Assembly: GCF_008831285.2 (NCBI RefSeq)
Contig: NC_045145.1
Coordinates: 21,700,802-21,760,801, forward strand
From: Nymphaea colorata
Lineage: Eukaryota; Streptophyta; Magnoliopsida; Nymphaeales; Nymphaeaceae
Length of the DNA stretch: 60,000 nt
Reading direction: 5' to 3'
Below are positions 12,676 to 24,389 of this stretch, piece by piece (position 1 is the first letter of the stretch; every line of letters starts with the position of its first letter). The notes beneath the pieces are model-generated. The model saw only the letters and a list, made by a program, of their open reading frames with translations, had not been told where the DNA came from and searched no databases. The position numbers were made by a program, and so were the translations under genes.

Positions 12676-15600
12676 TTAGTCACTACCATTGTTCCTACTT
12701 TGCAATTTGACAAGCGAGGAGTAGGGACCGTCTTTAGCCAACAAGGCGCTGTGGGTTCCCTTCTCCACCACCCTTCCATTCTCCAACACGGCAATGGTGT
12801 CACAGTTTTGGACCGTGGCGAGCCTGTGCGCCACCACCACACAGGTCCGACCCACCATGACTCGGTCCAGCGCCTCCTGCACCGCCTTCTCAGATTGGCT
12901 ATCCAGCGCGCTGGTCGCCTCGTCCAGCAACAATATGGTCGGGTTCTTCAGTATGGCCCTCGCAATGGCTATCCTCTGCTTCTGTCCCCCGGACAACTGC
13001 ACCCCTCGATCGCCGCACCAAGTGTCGTATCCGTCCTTCAGGTTCCCGATGAAGTCATCGGCGTTCGCCGCCCGTGCTGCTTCCAGTATCTCGATCTCGG
13101 TGGCGTTCTCTTTGCCATACACTATGTTCTCCCTTATGGTCCCGGCGAACAAGGTCGGCTCCTGGCCGACTAGTGCTATGTGCTGCCTTAGTGACCTAAG
13201 GTTGTATGATCTTATGTCCCTCCCATCGATCTTGATCGAACCCTTTATTGGGTCGTAGAATCTCTCTATCAAGTGAATGATAGTCGACTTTCCAGACCCA
13301 CTTTGCCCGACTAATGCCGTCGACTTGCCAACTTCTAGTCTCAATGAGAAAGATGTGAAGATGGTAACATCTGGTCTAGATGGGTATGCAAAGTCTACAT
13401 CTTTTAGTTCAACTTGGCCTTGAATTTTGTCTGGCTTGAGCCCTTCGGGGTCGTCGGGTTCGATCTTGGTGTACTGGTCAAGGATGGAGAATACCGTGCC
13501 GACCGCGTCGGCACCCTTGGCTAGGTCCGTGGTCATGCTGCCTGCATCGGCTATGACTCGGCCCGTGCTCACTAGGATCAAGAAGGTCTGGAAGAGCTGC
13601 TTGGCTGTTATATAGTCCTGGGATATGAGCTTACCCCCATACCAGAAATCAAGAGCCCAAGTGCATGTCATTAAGCTTTGGGATGTGCCCAGTCCAATGC
13701 CGGCATACCATGACTGCTTGATGCTCTCTCTCCTAGGCCCCTCCTGTGCAAGCTCGAACATGTGAAGAATCCTGTCTTGTGATGAGAATGCAGTCACTGT
13801 GCGAAGGTTGGAAACTGCTTCTGCTGCTAATTTGCTGCTCTCGTTCTGTGCTCGGATGGCCTTCTTGGACATGTTCTTTAGCAGCACTCTTTTTGCATAG
13901 AAACACACTATGATTATTGGCTGCACCGCGATCATGACTACGGCGAGCCTCCATGCTATGACCAAGCCCATGGTGCAGGCTATAGTCACAGCAGAGGTGG
14001 CCTGCACCAAGAGTGCCATTCTATCACCCACTAGAGATCTTACCTGCAAAATGTTGAGCAAAGTTCCTCAATGTATGTATGCTTCTCATGACTTTGATTA
14101 CTTGCATTAATGTCAGTCAATTAAGGGAAATTAACAAGGAAAGATTTGTGCATACCACATTAGCATCTTTAGCCAGCTTAGAGCATATGGCACCAGTTGA
14201 GTTCTCATCCTGGTCAAACCAACCCACTTCAAAGGTGAGCATCTTGGAAAGCATGCACTCACGCACCCTCTTTGTCAGAGCCTCGCCCATGGCAGCAAAA
14301 TTGTAGTGTTGGATCATGTTTATGAGTAATGAGAAGATAGACAGGGCAAGAAAGATGAGTGAGTATTCCCTGACTCTTGTCTTGATCTCACTGTGGCTTG
14401 GAAGGAAGTAGACCGAGATCATGCTTCCCATAGCAAAGGAGTATAATGGTTGTATGCCTCCAAAGGCTATGGCACCCAGGCACCCTGCAGTTGCCTCTTT
14501 CCACTCTGGCTTGTTCATGGCCAACAGCCTCTTGAATGAAGGTACAGGGGGAGGATCAGAAGCTCGAGCCTCAGCCCGATCGGTTTGCACTGACGAGACC
14601 GAGTTCATCGAGCTGGATCTGCTCAACTTCTGCATCCAGCCACTCATACTACCACTTCTTGCATCTGAAATACGCTCTTGTGCCAATGACAGCTGCGTCT
14701 CTTCCTCCTTGTCCTTCATCTGTTGGAGCCTCACCAATGAAGAGTATAGTCCTCTGTCATCCCTTATTAAAGAGTCATGGGATCCTGTCTCCTGCACTTG
14801 ACCTTCTTGAACTACTGCTATCAAGTCTGCATTCCGAATTGTAGAAAGGCGGTGTGCAATGACTATAGTTGTTCGGCCTACACTTGCTTGGTCCAGCGCT
14901 TCTTGAACCACCCTCTCTGATTCTGAGTCCAATGCGCTTGTGGCCTCATCTAAAAGGAGAATTTTGGGGGATTTTATTATGGCCCTGGCAATGGCAATTC
15001 TTTGTTTCTGGCCTCCAGACATTTGCACACCTCTCTCTCCAACCTATTATCATATCAAAAAGTCTCTTTAGTGACCAAAAGAAATCCAAAAAAAAAAGAT
15101 AGTCCTGAATTGATGGTTGTGTCACCAGCTCTGCCATGGATGACCCGGATAAAAACGACCCAGAGAATATTTGATTAACTATTGTCATTTGAAAGTATAG
15201 AATTAGCTAGTTATTACTAATTAGAGTTTACCTGTGTATCATATCCTTGGGGAAGTTGTGAAATGAAACTGTGGGCATTGGAAGCCCTGGCTGCTGCTTC
15301 AATCTCTTCCATGGTAGCATCTTCCTTACCAAAAAGTATATTCTCCCTGATGGATGCCGCAAACAGGGCAGGCTCTTGGCTCACCAAGCCCATCTGCGAT
15401 CTGAGCCACTTCAGTTGCAGCTTCTTGATGCTCACCCCATCGAGCAAGATATCCCCACCAAGTGGGTCATAGAACCTTTCGAGCAATGAGATCACGGTGG
15501 ACTTCCCGGAGCCGCTGCTTCCGACCAATGCCACGGTCTTGCCGGCCGGAACCATGAGCGAGAAACTCTGGAATACGGGTGTGCCGGGCCTTGATGGGTA

Positions 15601-18600
15601 GGCGAACTGAACATTCTTGAACTCGATTTCACCAACTACGTCCTTTAGAACCTCTCCCTCCTTGTTCTCTGAGTCGATCTCAGGGATTCTTTTGATCACC
15701 TCCATGATCCTCTCACCTGCTGATATTGCCTCCATTATGTACTTGAAATTTGAAAGGCCTGATCCTAGTGACCTGTGAAGAGGCAATTATAAGCAAGGGA
15801 GAACTTGAGAATTAAGCTCATAGACAAACATTATTTTTCGAACGGCCCATGGTTGAAGACATCATACGGTTACTAGACGGCAACAACTTATGCTTGGTTT
15901 CTTATAACTTCTAAAAGTTCAATATATATGGAATAGTAGTGTACATTATATTGATGTCCAATTTCCTCCTAACTCTAAGTTTAATCATTTTTTCTATCTG
16001 CTCATAAATCTCCTTGAAAAGTGGTTTGACCTATTACGTGATATGTTCATTCAAGTGCATGCGCACCAGAGGGAGAGGGGAGAGAGAAAGAGAGAAACTC
16101 ACAGGCCACCGACTGTGATGGCGGCACCAACAGCAAAGACAGTCCCTCCAGGAGTACCGTGGTACATAACCAGCCTGCTGCCATACCAAGCCATGAAGGA
16201 CCATATGGCGAAAGTGACGCCATTGCTTCCAATCGCCATTCCCTTAGCCAGGCCCTGCTTCAGCCCCAGCCTGACCGTGCCGTCTAGTGCTTTAGAGAAC
16301 TCGCTCATGGTCCTGCTCTCCCCTACAAAGGAATACACTGTCCTGATCGAAGAAATGGCCTGTTCCGCCACTGCTGCTGCCTTCTTGTACTCATCTATCA
16401 TCTTCCTCGCCAGGCCCATCAAGATCCTTCCATACATCAACCCCGGTATTATCAGCAAGATTATAAAAGGAGACGACACCAGGGCCAGCCTCCAGAGCAG
16501 CACGAATGCAACTACGTAACTCCCCATGAAAGTTGCCCCGTTCATAAGCAAATTTGGTACCTGTTCATAGTTTTAAAAGGAAATGAATATATAAGAACAG
16601 ATTATATGAGAATGAAATGATTTTTTTTTTCTTTTTGTAGTGGAAAATGATAAGTATAAAATAGGTTGTGAATGGCAGCACAGAAAATGTGAGTTGGTGG
16701 CACGGGAGATAGATATAGATACGAAGTTTATAGGTTTTTTCCTTTTTTCTCTTTCAGGTTTTTTTAAGCGCGACTGGTTCATTGCACCATCCTTAACAAA
16801 GGCTACTGGCTCTCTCTACCTAGAACTTACTTCGGGACTTACTAGTTTAAAAGGATTTACACACAAATCCTTTCACCACGCCTTGGGGTAGATATACAGG
16901 TTAAAACTAAGTCAAATCGATGAAGCCAGGTTGCTTTTAACCCACCACTTTACATTATGCAAAAGAATATAATGAAAAAGTATACATACATTCATGTATA
17001 TAAATGTATATATGTAAAAATATATGTATGTATAAGAGATACGTCAAGAGTGAAAGAGGGTAAACAAGGTACATGTCCCTCCCTGCGCCAAAGTTGCGGC
17101 GCTACACCAAAAGGGTGGTAGATGTCAAAAGCACGATGCTTTTAAAGCATCACCGCGCATTAAGTATAAAATTATGGGGCAGAACTTAGTCCCTTCCCCT
17201 TGATTTTTCTCATGAAGAGTCGTATGAATGGAGCAGCTTCTTGTTCCATCCGATCCATTTATTCAAAGTAAACGCCCAAATCACAATAAAATGAAATGAA
17301 CAAATAATAATAATAATAATAATAATGAAACTTGACTTCCCTGGCGTAAACGTCGAAAAAAAAAGAATGGAGTAAGTTGAGTATTTTTGGTGGGCCGTGG
17401 GTTTAGTTGGACATGGGCTCCATGACCCACGATCCGGTCACACTGAACCGTGTTAGTCACATTTTCGTGATTGGACATCTCTAAAGGTCCATGGCTAGCA
17501 TGTCCCGTATCACGTGGGCTCTAGGAAAGTGCATGTACACATTTCTTCTTTCTTTTTTAGCATTATTTTTTCAATCTTAAGATTTGTAGATCTCGGCTTG
17601 AAAAACTACTGAAAATTTAGACTAATTTTACATGTATATATAAGAAAATGAAAAATAAGTGTATTCCATATGCACTGAACATGGAGGAACTAACTTAAGA
17701 GTTAAGACCATTTAATGAGAATCAATTGATGGAACAATTTAACATGGGGAAAGAAGAATACCTTCTCACTGATCACATCTTGAATCACCAAACTGTCACT
17801 AGAAACGTTGTTCACCACTTCTGAGGTGCTCGACACCTTGAGATCAAAATAGCCGACGTCTTGCCGGAGAATTGCCCGGAGGTACCTTGCTCTCATTCTC
17901 GACGCCTGTCTCTCTCCGGTTCTCGTCCAACAAAATCCCTCTTTATTCGTTTAAAAGTTAAAATAGTGAGAAAGAAACACAAACTCGTTTATCATTAAGA
18001 TTGCCAATTGAAAGACAAGATCGAGAAGAAAAAGCGACCCCCCACATAGCGGCCTTTGATTAAAGGGGGAGCAGTTGTGAGGTGTTACTCCACTTACCAA
18101 GGAAAGCGGCTACCCACGAACCGCAAGCCATGTACACAAGTATCACGCAATTCTGCAACAGAAGGCAGGTTCATGAATGGAGTCAGAAACTAGGAAAAGA
18201 TTTTTCTCCTTTCCATAAACTAATGATAAACTATTAATAAATCTCACTTATCTATAATATGGGCCGAGCCAGGAACATACTAAATCTAATTTTTGAAATT
18301 TTTTTACAGTTGCTAATACCTATTTTTCAAAAGTTTTAAGGGGGTCGAACTGACATTTTTTAATTTCTCAAAATGTGATGAGTTATTCACATAAAATGTT
18401 GTTACTTAAACACGCAAGCTAGGTTTTAAAAGCGGATTAAATTAATAAGCATCCTAACACAAAACTTGATTTTCACACAACATTGTTTTTATTTATATCA
18501 TCCAAACACAACCTTAGATTAACGTTTTCTATATTTTATGATCATGATCAACCCTCTTTGTTTGACCAAAAAATACAGTGGGCAGTCTATTCCTTTAAGA

Positions 18601-18985
18601 TCACTTGAGGCTACTTCCCAAGGTGCGAAAAAACAATTCTATTATGCTTATTAAGAGATACATTTCGTGTTAAGTCATTAAACGATATGATATGATATGA
18701 TGCGCAATTAACGGCAGATGTATAAAAAACAGAATCAGCTCGGCAAAAGACCGGCGGCCGGCGGCGAAATGGTAATATCCGATGACTGAGTACCTGGTTC
18801 ATTTTGGAGGTGAACAAGGAGGGATCGACGGAGGGGCCAGTGCCGAGGTCGTTCAGGATCCTGCTGGTTACGAGCAGCATAATGGAGAGGGACATGCCGT
18901 CGGCGACGGCTCCAAGGAGGCCGAACAACATGAGGCAGATGTCGACGGCGTCTGCATGCATGAAGATGGTCCATACGGAGCCCAT
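12676..18985 (-). CDS. Full-length ABCB (MDR/P-glycoprotein) transporter, copy 2, ABCB15-like
   Basis: Seven minus-strand exons are 18794-18985, 18098-18152, 17762-17940, 16103-16560, 15232-15772, 14156-15043 and 12676-14043. All junctions are GT-AG and they join in frame to 1226 residues, the usual size of full ABCB proteins (TMD1-NBD1-TMD2-NBD2). NBD1 has Walker [10 protein letters not shown] (379-387), signature MSGGQ (483-487), Walker B ILLLDE (503-508) and H-loop His539. NBD2 has Walker [10 protein letters not shown] (1017-1025), LSGGQ (1121-1125), ILLLDE (1141-1146) and His1177. Every residue needed for ATP hydrolysis is present, so it should be an active export pump. The family acts in the plasma membrane; the substrate cannot be read from sequence. 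By recalled similarity it is closest to Arabidopsis ABCB15-type proteins. The start at 18985 follows an in-frame stop two codons upstream. Confidence 0.95.
16561..17761 (-). other. Intron 3 of ABCB copy 2
   Basis: This is a 1201-bp intron with a GTAT-rich patch near 16980-17035 and an AAT run at about 17307-17326. Its 17035-17700 part is the source-equivalent of the relic at 22580-23480 (shared strings such as CTTTTAAAGCATCACC, CATGGGCTCCATGACCCACG and CACATTTTCGTGATTGGACA). No coding is seen. Confidence 0.85.
18153..18793 (-). other. Intron 1 of ABCB copy 2
   Basis: This 641-bp intron is bounded by GT at 18793-18792 and AG before 18152. The 18255-18370 part resembles a dispersed repeat (GAGCCAGGAACATACTAAAT). 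The 18500-18793 part has a relic at 24390-24728 in the third copy. No coding is seen. Confidence 0.8.
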
Positions 18986-19125
18986 ATTTCATTAGCCGAG
19001 CTCCTTCCTCCTCCTCCTTCCTTTCAGTTCATGGCCTCCTTCTTCCTTTTCAGTTCAGGGATGCTTGATTCCTGACTACTACCACTCCGTCGCCCTCCTT
19101 CGTCTCTGCATATCGGCCGTGCTTC

Positions 19126-19133
19126 TATATATA
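19126..19133 (-). promoter_or_regulatory. Probable TATA box of ABCB copy 2
   Basis: The palindromic string CTATATATAG lies about 140 bp upstream of the start codon at 18985. It is followed on the minus strand by a CT-rich leader. Position and sequence fit a plant TATA box. The leader contains a minimal upstream frame (ATG at 19032, Met-Asn-stop) and an out-of-frame ATG at 18992. Confidence 0.55.
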
Positions 19134-19149
19134 GAGAGGGATTCAGAAT

Positions 19150-21130
19150 GAGGAAGGTATGAAGAGACGGAAAGCAATTTAGAGAGAGGGAGAGAAAGAG
19201 AGAGAGATTCGTGCATTTAGCTCCTCATTATTGACTTTTTGTGCTACTTGTAGATCGTCATTAATGACGACCTTTACGTCTTAAAATAAAAAGAAATCTA
19301 AAAAAAAATGTGACGTTCTTGATTATTCTATTGATACTTCATACTTTCTCTGTCTCTCTCCTCATTCGCGCGTATATTCTTCCATTTGTAACACAGTATG
19401 GCCAGTTCATTTCTTTGAAATTCGATTATGCAAATACATGCGAAGTATGAGTAATTATATATTGCAAAAAGACAATCGTAATGGTAGATCAGATTGTATA
19501 AGGATTTAAGATTAACAATTTGTATATTTCCGCTTTTTTATTCCTCTCGGGATTTATATTAAAATATAAATATTAACTTTGATCGGACTTGCAAGCGACT
19601 ACGTTTCTCATTCCATTAGACTTGCTGCGTGAAAATCAGGTTTTGATTTTCAAATGGATTGGGCATACGACTGAGCTGTACAACGAGTTGAGCCAACTTG
19701 AGCTCGACTTGAACTCACTTAGTACAAACGAGTCCAGCTTAAGGATAACTAAGAACGAGTTAAACTTCACTGGATTAAACTTGTATATTAACTCTTTTTT
19801 CTTGCAATTTTTAAACTTAAAACCATAATGAAATCAAATCACATGGGGAGTTGGCAAACGAGTTTAAATAAATCGAACTTCAGCTGGGGCTCGACTCAAT
19901 GAAGCTAAGACTCGTTCGTGTACAGCTCGATGGACTCATACTCATATGAGTTGAGTTAGTTGAGTTGAGCGGAGTCGAGCTGACCGAGATCAAGTTTAGA
20001 TCAGCAGATCTACAGCTTCGGTCTCGTCAGCCCAAATCATAAGCGCATGACTAGATGCCACGCCGAATCTTCTAGCACGTCATGTGATTATCTTTGTAAC
20101 TATTTTTTATGCTTTATTTTTTGTTAATATTTATTTACTCCTTTACAATTGCTTGAAATTCGTAATGATGTTATTTTAATTTTAATAATTCTTAAAATAT
20201 TCTTGGACTTTCTTAAGTGCATCGTCTTTGTGGTTTTTAAATTTAAAAAAAGAAAAAAAGAAAAAGAAAAATAGGCTTTTTTCTTGTTCTTAATTTTCAG
20301 GAGCTATTTCTATGAGATTCCATTAGCTGTTCCTGAATCTTTCTGAAAAGCTATCTCCAAAAGCTGATTTCAGCAACATTAATTGAAAAAGCTCTAGCCT
20401 CTCCTTTTTTTTGAGAGAGTCACAATATCCGCATGATTTGTCAACAAGGTTGCTCTAGACGTCAGGGCCAATGTTATAAATGACGATACCGTCACCGTAT
20501 CGGTTTGCTCGGTAATGTGGTGTATCGGCTGATACATCTCGTTCAAAATCAACCTTTATTAATTTAAATATTTTAACATACTTTAAATTGATTTAAAAAT
20601 AAAAGGAAAGGAAAGAAAAATAACTTGCAGTTTGCCTAAATTAGACAGGCTAGGGTTCACCCAGGTCAACAATGCTGTCTCCCAGGATCGGCCCTGTGGA
20701 CTCGGCACCGGAACCGATTCCCGAGTCGGTCTTGCCAGACGCATTAATGTTTGTTTTGCTGACTCAAATATGTCTTTCGAGCAATAATTTCGGAACTCTA
20801 TATTTGTTTACTGTAAAGTTGAGGACTATCTTGGCGTTCTAGAAGAGTCATGTCATTCTGGAAGCGTAGATTATGAAAAAAAATAGCGTTTACTTTGACT
20901 TTTGAGAGAGCATGAGACATCGCTTGTTCATGAGAATGACACTTTAATTGTTTTGAATCCAAATAAATATTGTTAGAGAATGATTCCGGTGGGTGCATTC
21001 TTATAAATGACTGCAAATGGTAGATGCATGACAATCTACAAGTATTGTTTATGTAGACTTCAAACTGATATACCATTTTTCACCCAGGTCTCGAAGCAAC
21101 CATGATCTTATGAGTCGACCTTTTCAAGGT
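19150..21130. other. Intergenic between ABCB copies 2 and 3
   Basis: This holds the upstream flank of copy 2. A GAGCTCGA-type dispersed repeat occupies about 19640-20010. The 20140-20760 part is duplicated in diverged form at about 25000-25540 and includes a GTATCGG/CGATAC-rich patch near 20480-20530. No gene is seen. Confidence 0.6.
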
Positions 21131-21424
21131 ATGTCTCTCCCCCACAACAAAACTGGTCCGACCTACCATGACTCGGTTTAGTGCACCTTGCACTGCCTTC
21201 TCGAACCATCAAGAGTGTTGGCGGCCTTATTGAGCAACAATATGATTGGGTTTTTTAGTATGGCCCTCGCAATGGCTATCCTCTGCTGTCCCCATGATTG
21301 CACCCCATCATCACCACACCAAGCATCGTATCCATCCTTGAAGTTGCCGGTAAAGTCAAGGTTTAGAGGTGCGTTGAGTCTCAGTGAACTAACAATTATT
21401 CTCTTCAACTAGAAAGTGGCACCT

Positions 21425-21530
21425 GCCTTTGCAATGTAGAGTAGTAGTGCTAATGAGAATCAAACTGACAGGCAAACTCTACCAACCTGCCAGGCCTTTC
21501 AGTTACGCTATGCCCCTCAGGGCTCTTCTA
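21425..21530 (-). mobile_element. SINE-like (tRNA-like) insert in ABCB copy 3
   Basis: Read on the minus strand this has a box A-like GCATAGCGTAACTG and, about 45 bases later, a box B-like GTTTGATTCTC followed by ATTAGCACTACTAC. Similar pairs with a similar tail (GCACTATTC / GTGCTATTC) occur at 26400-26485 and 31085-31170 on the plus strand. This suggests an old tRNA-derived SINE family. It is part of the sequence that splits the NBD2 relic. Confidence 0.45.
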
Positions 21531-21564
21531 ATAAGCAACATCTTTTTCACATTCTCCTTCCTAA

Positions 21565-21745
21565 GGGCGGAGGAAGGGGAGCCCGTCTAGGCCGTGGCCC
21601 CACCCCAGCTAATAAAAAAAAATTACATTAAAAAAATTGAAAATTTTTAGTCACGTAATGTATTTTTTGTATTCGAGTTTAGTTTTGGTTGGTCTGTTTG
21701 GCCCGCCCCTGAAAAAAACCCTCGCTTTGCCATTACTCCGTGCTA
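21565..21745. repeat. Dispersed repeat fragment
   Basis: A sequence with GGCGGAGGAAGGGGAGCC, GGCCCCACCCC, an A-rich middle and AAAATTTTTAGTC. Similar A/T-rich middles flanked by GGCAGAGCTAG- or GAGCCAGGA-like strings occur at 10125-10330, 18255-18370 and 29840-30010. It is probably the remnant of a transposable element; I cannot assign a class. Confidence 0.35.
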
Positions 21746-22110
21746 TATATTGTGTTCTGCCTTCTAGTCTGGGCAAACAAGCTGGGCTCTCGACCCAACC
21801 AGTGTAATCTATTATCGCAGTAGCAACCTCGGGTTGTATGATCTTATGTCCCTCCCTTCGGTCTTGATCAAACCCTACATTAGGTCATAGAATCCCTCCA
21901 TTAAATAGATGATGATCGATTTCCCGGACCCACTTTAAGCAACGAAGTGAGAAGGATTTGAAGATGGTAACATTTGGTGGCCTGGATGGGCATGCAAAGT
22001 CCAAATCTTTTGGTTCCGACTTGGCCTTTATAGGATACTTTTGAATGCTTCGTATGGTGTTGAATATTGTTTATATTGTAAGTAATCTTAATGTTTTGAT
22101 CAAAGGAGTG

Positions 22111-22479
22111 AGAACAACGCAGGTGTCCTAAGATGACCTCAACGAGAACAGAAATCTCGTGTGGAACAAAAGGGTAAAAGCTCGTTTGATTCTGATTTCC
22201 AGTACGAATACGAACCATGAAAGCGTGGCCTATCGATCCTTTAGACCTTAAGAATTTGAAGCTAGTGGTGTCAGAAAAGTTACCACATGGATAACTAGCT
22301 TGTGGCAGCCAAGCGTTCATAGCGACGTTGCTTTTTGATCCTTTGATGTCGGCTCTTCCTATCATTGTGAAGCAGAATTCACCAAGTGTTGGATTACTAT
22401 CACGGTGCAATCATCAGTAAGGTAAAACTAACCTATCTCACGACGGTCTAAACCCAGCTCACATTCTCTATTGATGGGT
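22111..22479 (+). pseudogene. 25S rRNA fragment with its 3' end inverted
   Basis: From 22111 to about 22394 the plus strand reads as the sense strand of the peptidyl-transferase region of plant 25S rRNA. Recognisable strings are CGCAGGTGTCCTAAGATGA, AAATCTCGTGTGGAACAAAA, GGCTTGTGGCAGCCAAGCG, GCGACGTTGCTTTTTGATCC and GAATTCACCAAGTGTTGG. From about 22393 to 22479 the next part of 25S appears in reverse complement (CTCACGACGGTCTAAACCC, then CCCAGCTCAC). Base changes relative to the conserved rRNA show it is a dead nuclear copy. The apparent 169-residue open frame on the opposite strand is antisense rRNA, not a protein gene. Confidence 0.92.
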
Positions 22480-22579
22480 CAGATACATTTTTGCTGATAT
22501 CGACCCAGAAATTTGGAGCCTTCCAAAAACTGGGGGATCCAGCTACTACAGGGGCAAATTTCATATATGATCATACATT

Positions 22580-23480
22580 CAACAAATATGTATGTATGTG
22601 TGTATGTATATATGCAAAAGCATACAGTAAAAAGATATGCATCCACATGTATGCATGTACGTACATGTGTATGTATGTATGTATGTATATATGTATAAGT
22701 ATCTATGCATATAGATATGTATAAGAAGGATGAGCGAGCTACACCAAAAGAAAGAGTGGTAGATATCAAAAGCGTGGCACTTTTAAAGCATCACCATGCA
22801 TTAAATATAAAACTATAGGGTGGTAGATATCAAAAGCACGCCACCTTTAAAGCATCACCATGAATTAAAATATAAAATTATGGGAAAGAACTTAGTCCCT
22901 TCCCTTGATTGGTCATATGAACGGTGCACCTTCTTGCTGCGTACGAGCCATTGGTTCAAAGTAAGCTCCCAAATCAAAAACAGAATCAAAGGAACAAATA
23001 ATGATAATAAATAGTAATAATATTTGGCCTAATCGGGAAGAATGAACTCTACTTCCATGCCGTGCCGTAAAAGAATGGAGTAAGGTGGGCATTTTTGGTG
23101 GGCCATGGCAGGGCTCGATTGTTTTGTTTGGTGGGCTGCAACATGGGCTCCATGACCCACGGTCCGCTCCATCATTTAAGTGTAGAAAACCAAACCATCT
23201 GTGTGGGTCACATTGAATGTTAGTTAGTCACATTTTCGTGATTGGACACTGTCAAAAGTCCAGTGTCTTTCTTTTCTTTCTCTCTCCTAAGATTTGTATA
23301 CCTTTGAAAAGTAATAAGAATGAGATTGATTGTATGATTTCCCAATATTGTATATATTATATAAGAAAATAAACATAAGTTGATTGCATGTGAAAATGGA
23401 CTAACAACTTTGGAGCCTATAGATTGGTTTTCTTTTAGTTTTAGCAAACCATTTCATGTTATTTCCGTCGAATGATTCAA
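22580..23480. repeat. Relic of ABCB intron 3 (third copy)
   Basis: This matches copy 2 intron 3 (about 16980-17700) in the same orientation. It includes a GTAT-rich start, CTTTTAAAGCATCACC, GAACTTAGTCCCTTCCC, AAAAGAATGGAGTAAG, CATGGGCTCCATGACCCACG and CACATTTTCGTGATTGGACA. A 63-bp stretch is tandemly doubled here (about 22753-22880) but single in copy 2. The adjoining exons 3 and 4 are gone. Confidence 0.85.
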
Positions 23481-24170
23481 GAGTTAAGTCCAGATCCTCA
23501 TGATGGCAAGGCGATTCTAAAAGTCACTATTCAATTTTCCTATATATGCGTATTACCATTCAATTTTAGCGACTTTTATTTTTTAAAGTCACTTTTACAT
23601 TTATCCATGATTGTCCTATCTATCAAGATGGATAGTTAATGGATAGTTAAGAAAAAAATAAAGAGAAAAAAAAAAGATATGTATGTTCGTTATTTAACAT
23701 TAATTCACACATTTTTCTTCGGCCGCACTTTTAAGAGGGATCGCAGCATACCATAATTTTGAGGTAAATTTATGAAACACTCATATAATGTTCGGATACC
23801 AAACAGCTCATTAAAAGTTGTTTAGTAGTTGTTAACAGGAAACTATAGTTATGTGTGTCTAGTTCAAAAAAATTGAGGCAAATGATTGAAATACCTTTTA
23901 ATTATTTTTTAAATTTGCTTTAATCTTTGGGGCAGATATATGAAACAGAAACACATTACTACTATTGCCAAATAACAACTTACGGTGTGTTTTTGGGTGG
24001 CATTATTAAAGGCCGTTCTAGAGTTAAAACATAATTTTGCATCCAAAGCGGGTTTTTGGAGTGTTTGAGTGAATGACAACATCAAAAGTATGTTTTGCTT
24101 TTAAAATCAAGTTCTTAGAGTGCTTGAGTGTCATGAAAACTTAATTGAAAAAGAACTTAATTTTGACAAG

Positions 24171-24233
24171 CCTCTGTTTTGTAAAAGTGAGTGAAAAAAA
24201 ACCTCTGTTTTGTAAAAGTGAGTGAAAAAAACC
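24171..24233. repeat. 31-bp tandem duplication
   Basis: The unit CCTCTGTTTTGTAAAAGTGA plus GTGAAAAAAA occurs twice in a row. The surrounding DNA (23500-24390) is AT-rich and shows no gene. Confidence 0.9.
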
Positions 24234-24389
24234 TAATCTCCTCAAGTCATTAATAACAAACCAAATTTTGAGTGTGTCACCCAAACAAAGAAACCAATTT
24301 TTCAACTCAGATTTTATGAAAAGTCGTTTTCAAAATGGAGTGAATAATGTTTTAAAATCCACTTTAAAAAATCAGCTGTTACAATCCCC

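Larger units (their letters stand above)
21136..22030 (-). pseudogene. ABCB copy 3: broken pieces of the last exon (NBD2)
   Basis: Two minus-strand blocks match exon 7 of copy 2. Block A (about 21824-22030) covers the region before and through Walker A up to SYNLRSL. Block B (about 21136-21360) covers [10 protein letters not shown] through the signature and Walker B to VMVGRT. They are separated by about 460 bp of unrelated insert in place of about 126 bp of coding sequence. The signature is degraded (SWGQQ for LSGGQKQ) and Walker B reads ILLLNKA instead of ILLLDEA, so Asp and Glu are both lost. An in-frame stop or shift falls just before Walker A. It cannot encode a working ATPase and is a decayed third copy of the array. 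Confidence 0.9.

Noticed and set aside
12700-13258. Plus-strand frames of about 155 codons opposite ABCB exon 7
   Set aside because: They are complementary-strand shadows of the conserved NBD2 coding sequence.
21901-22410. 169-codon minus-strand open frame
   Set aside because: Most of it is the antisense of a 25S rRNA fragment; rRNA antisense frames are often open by chance.
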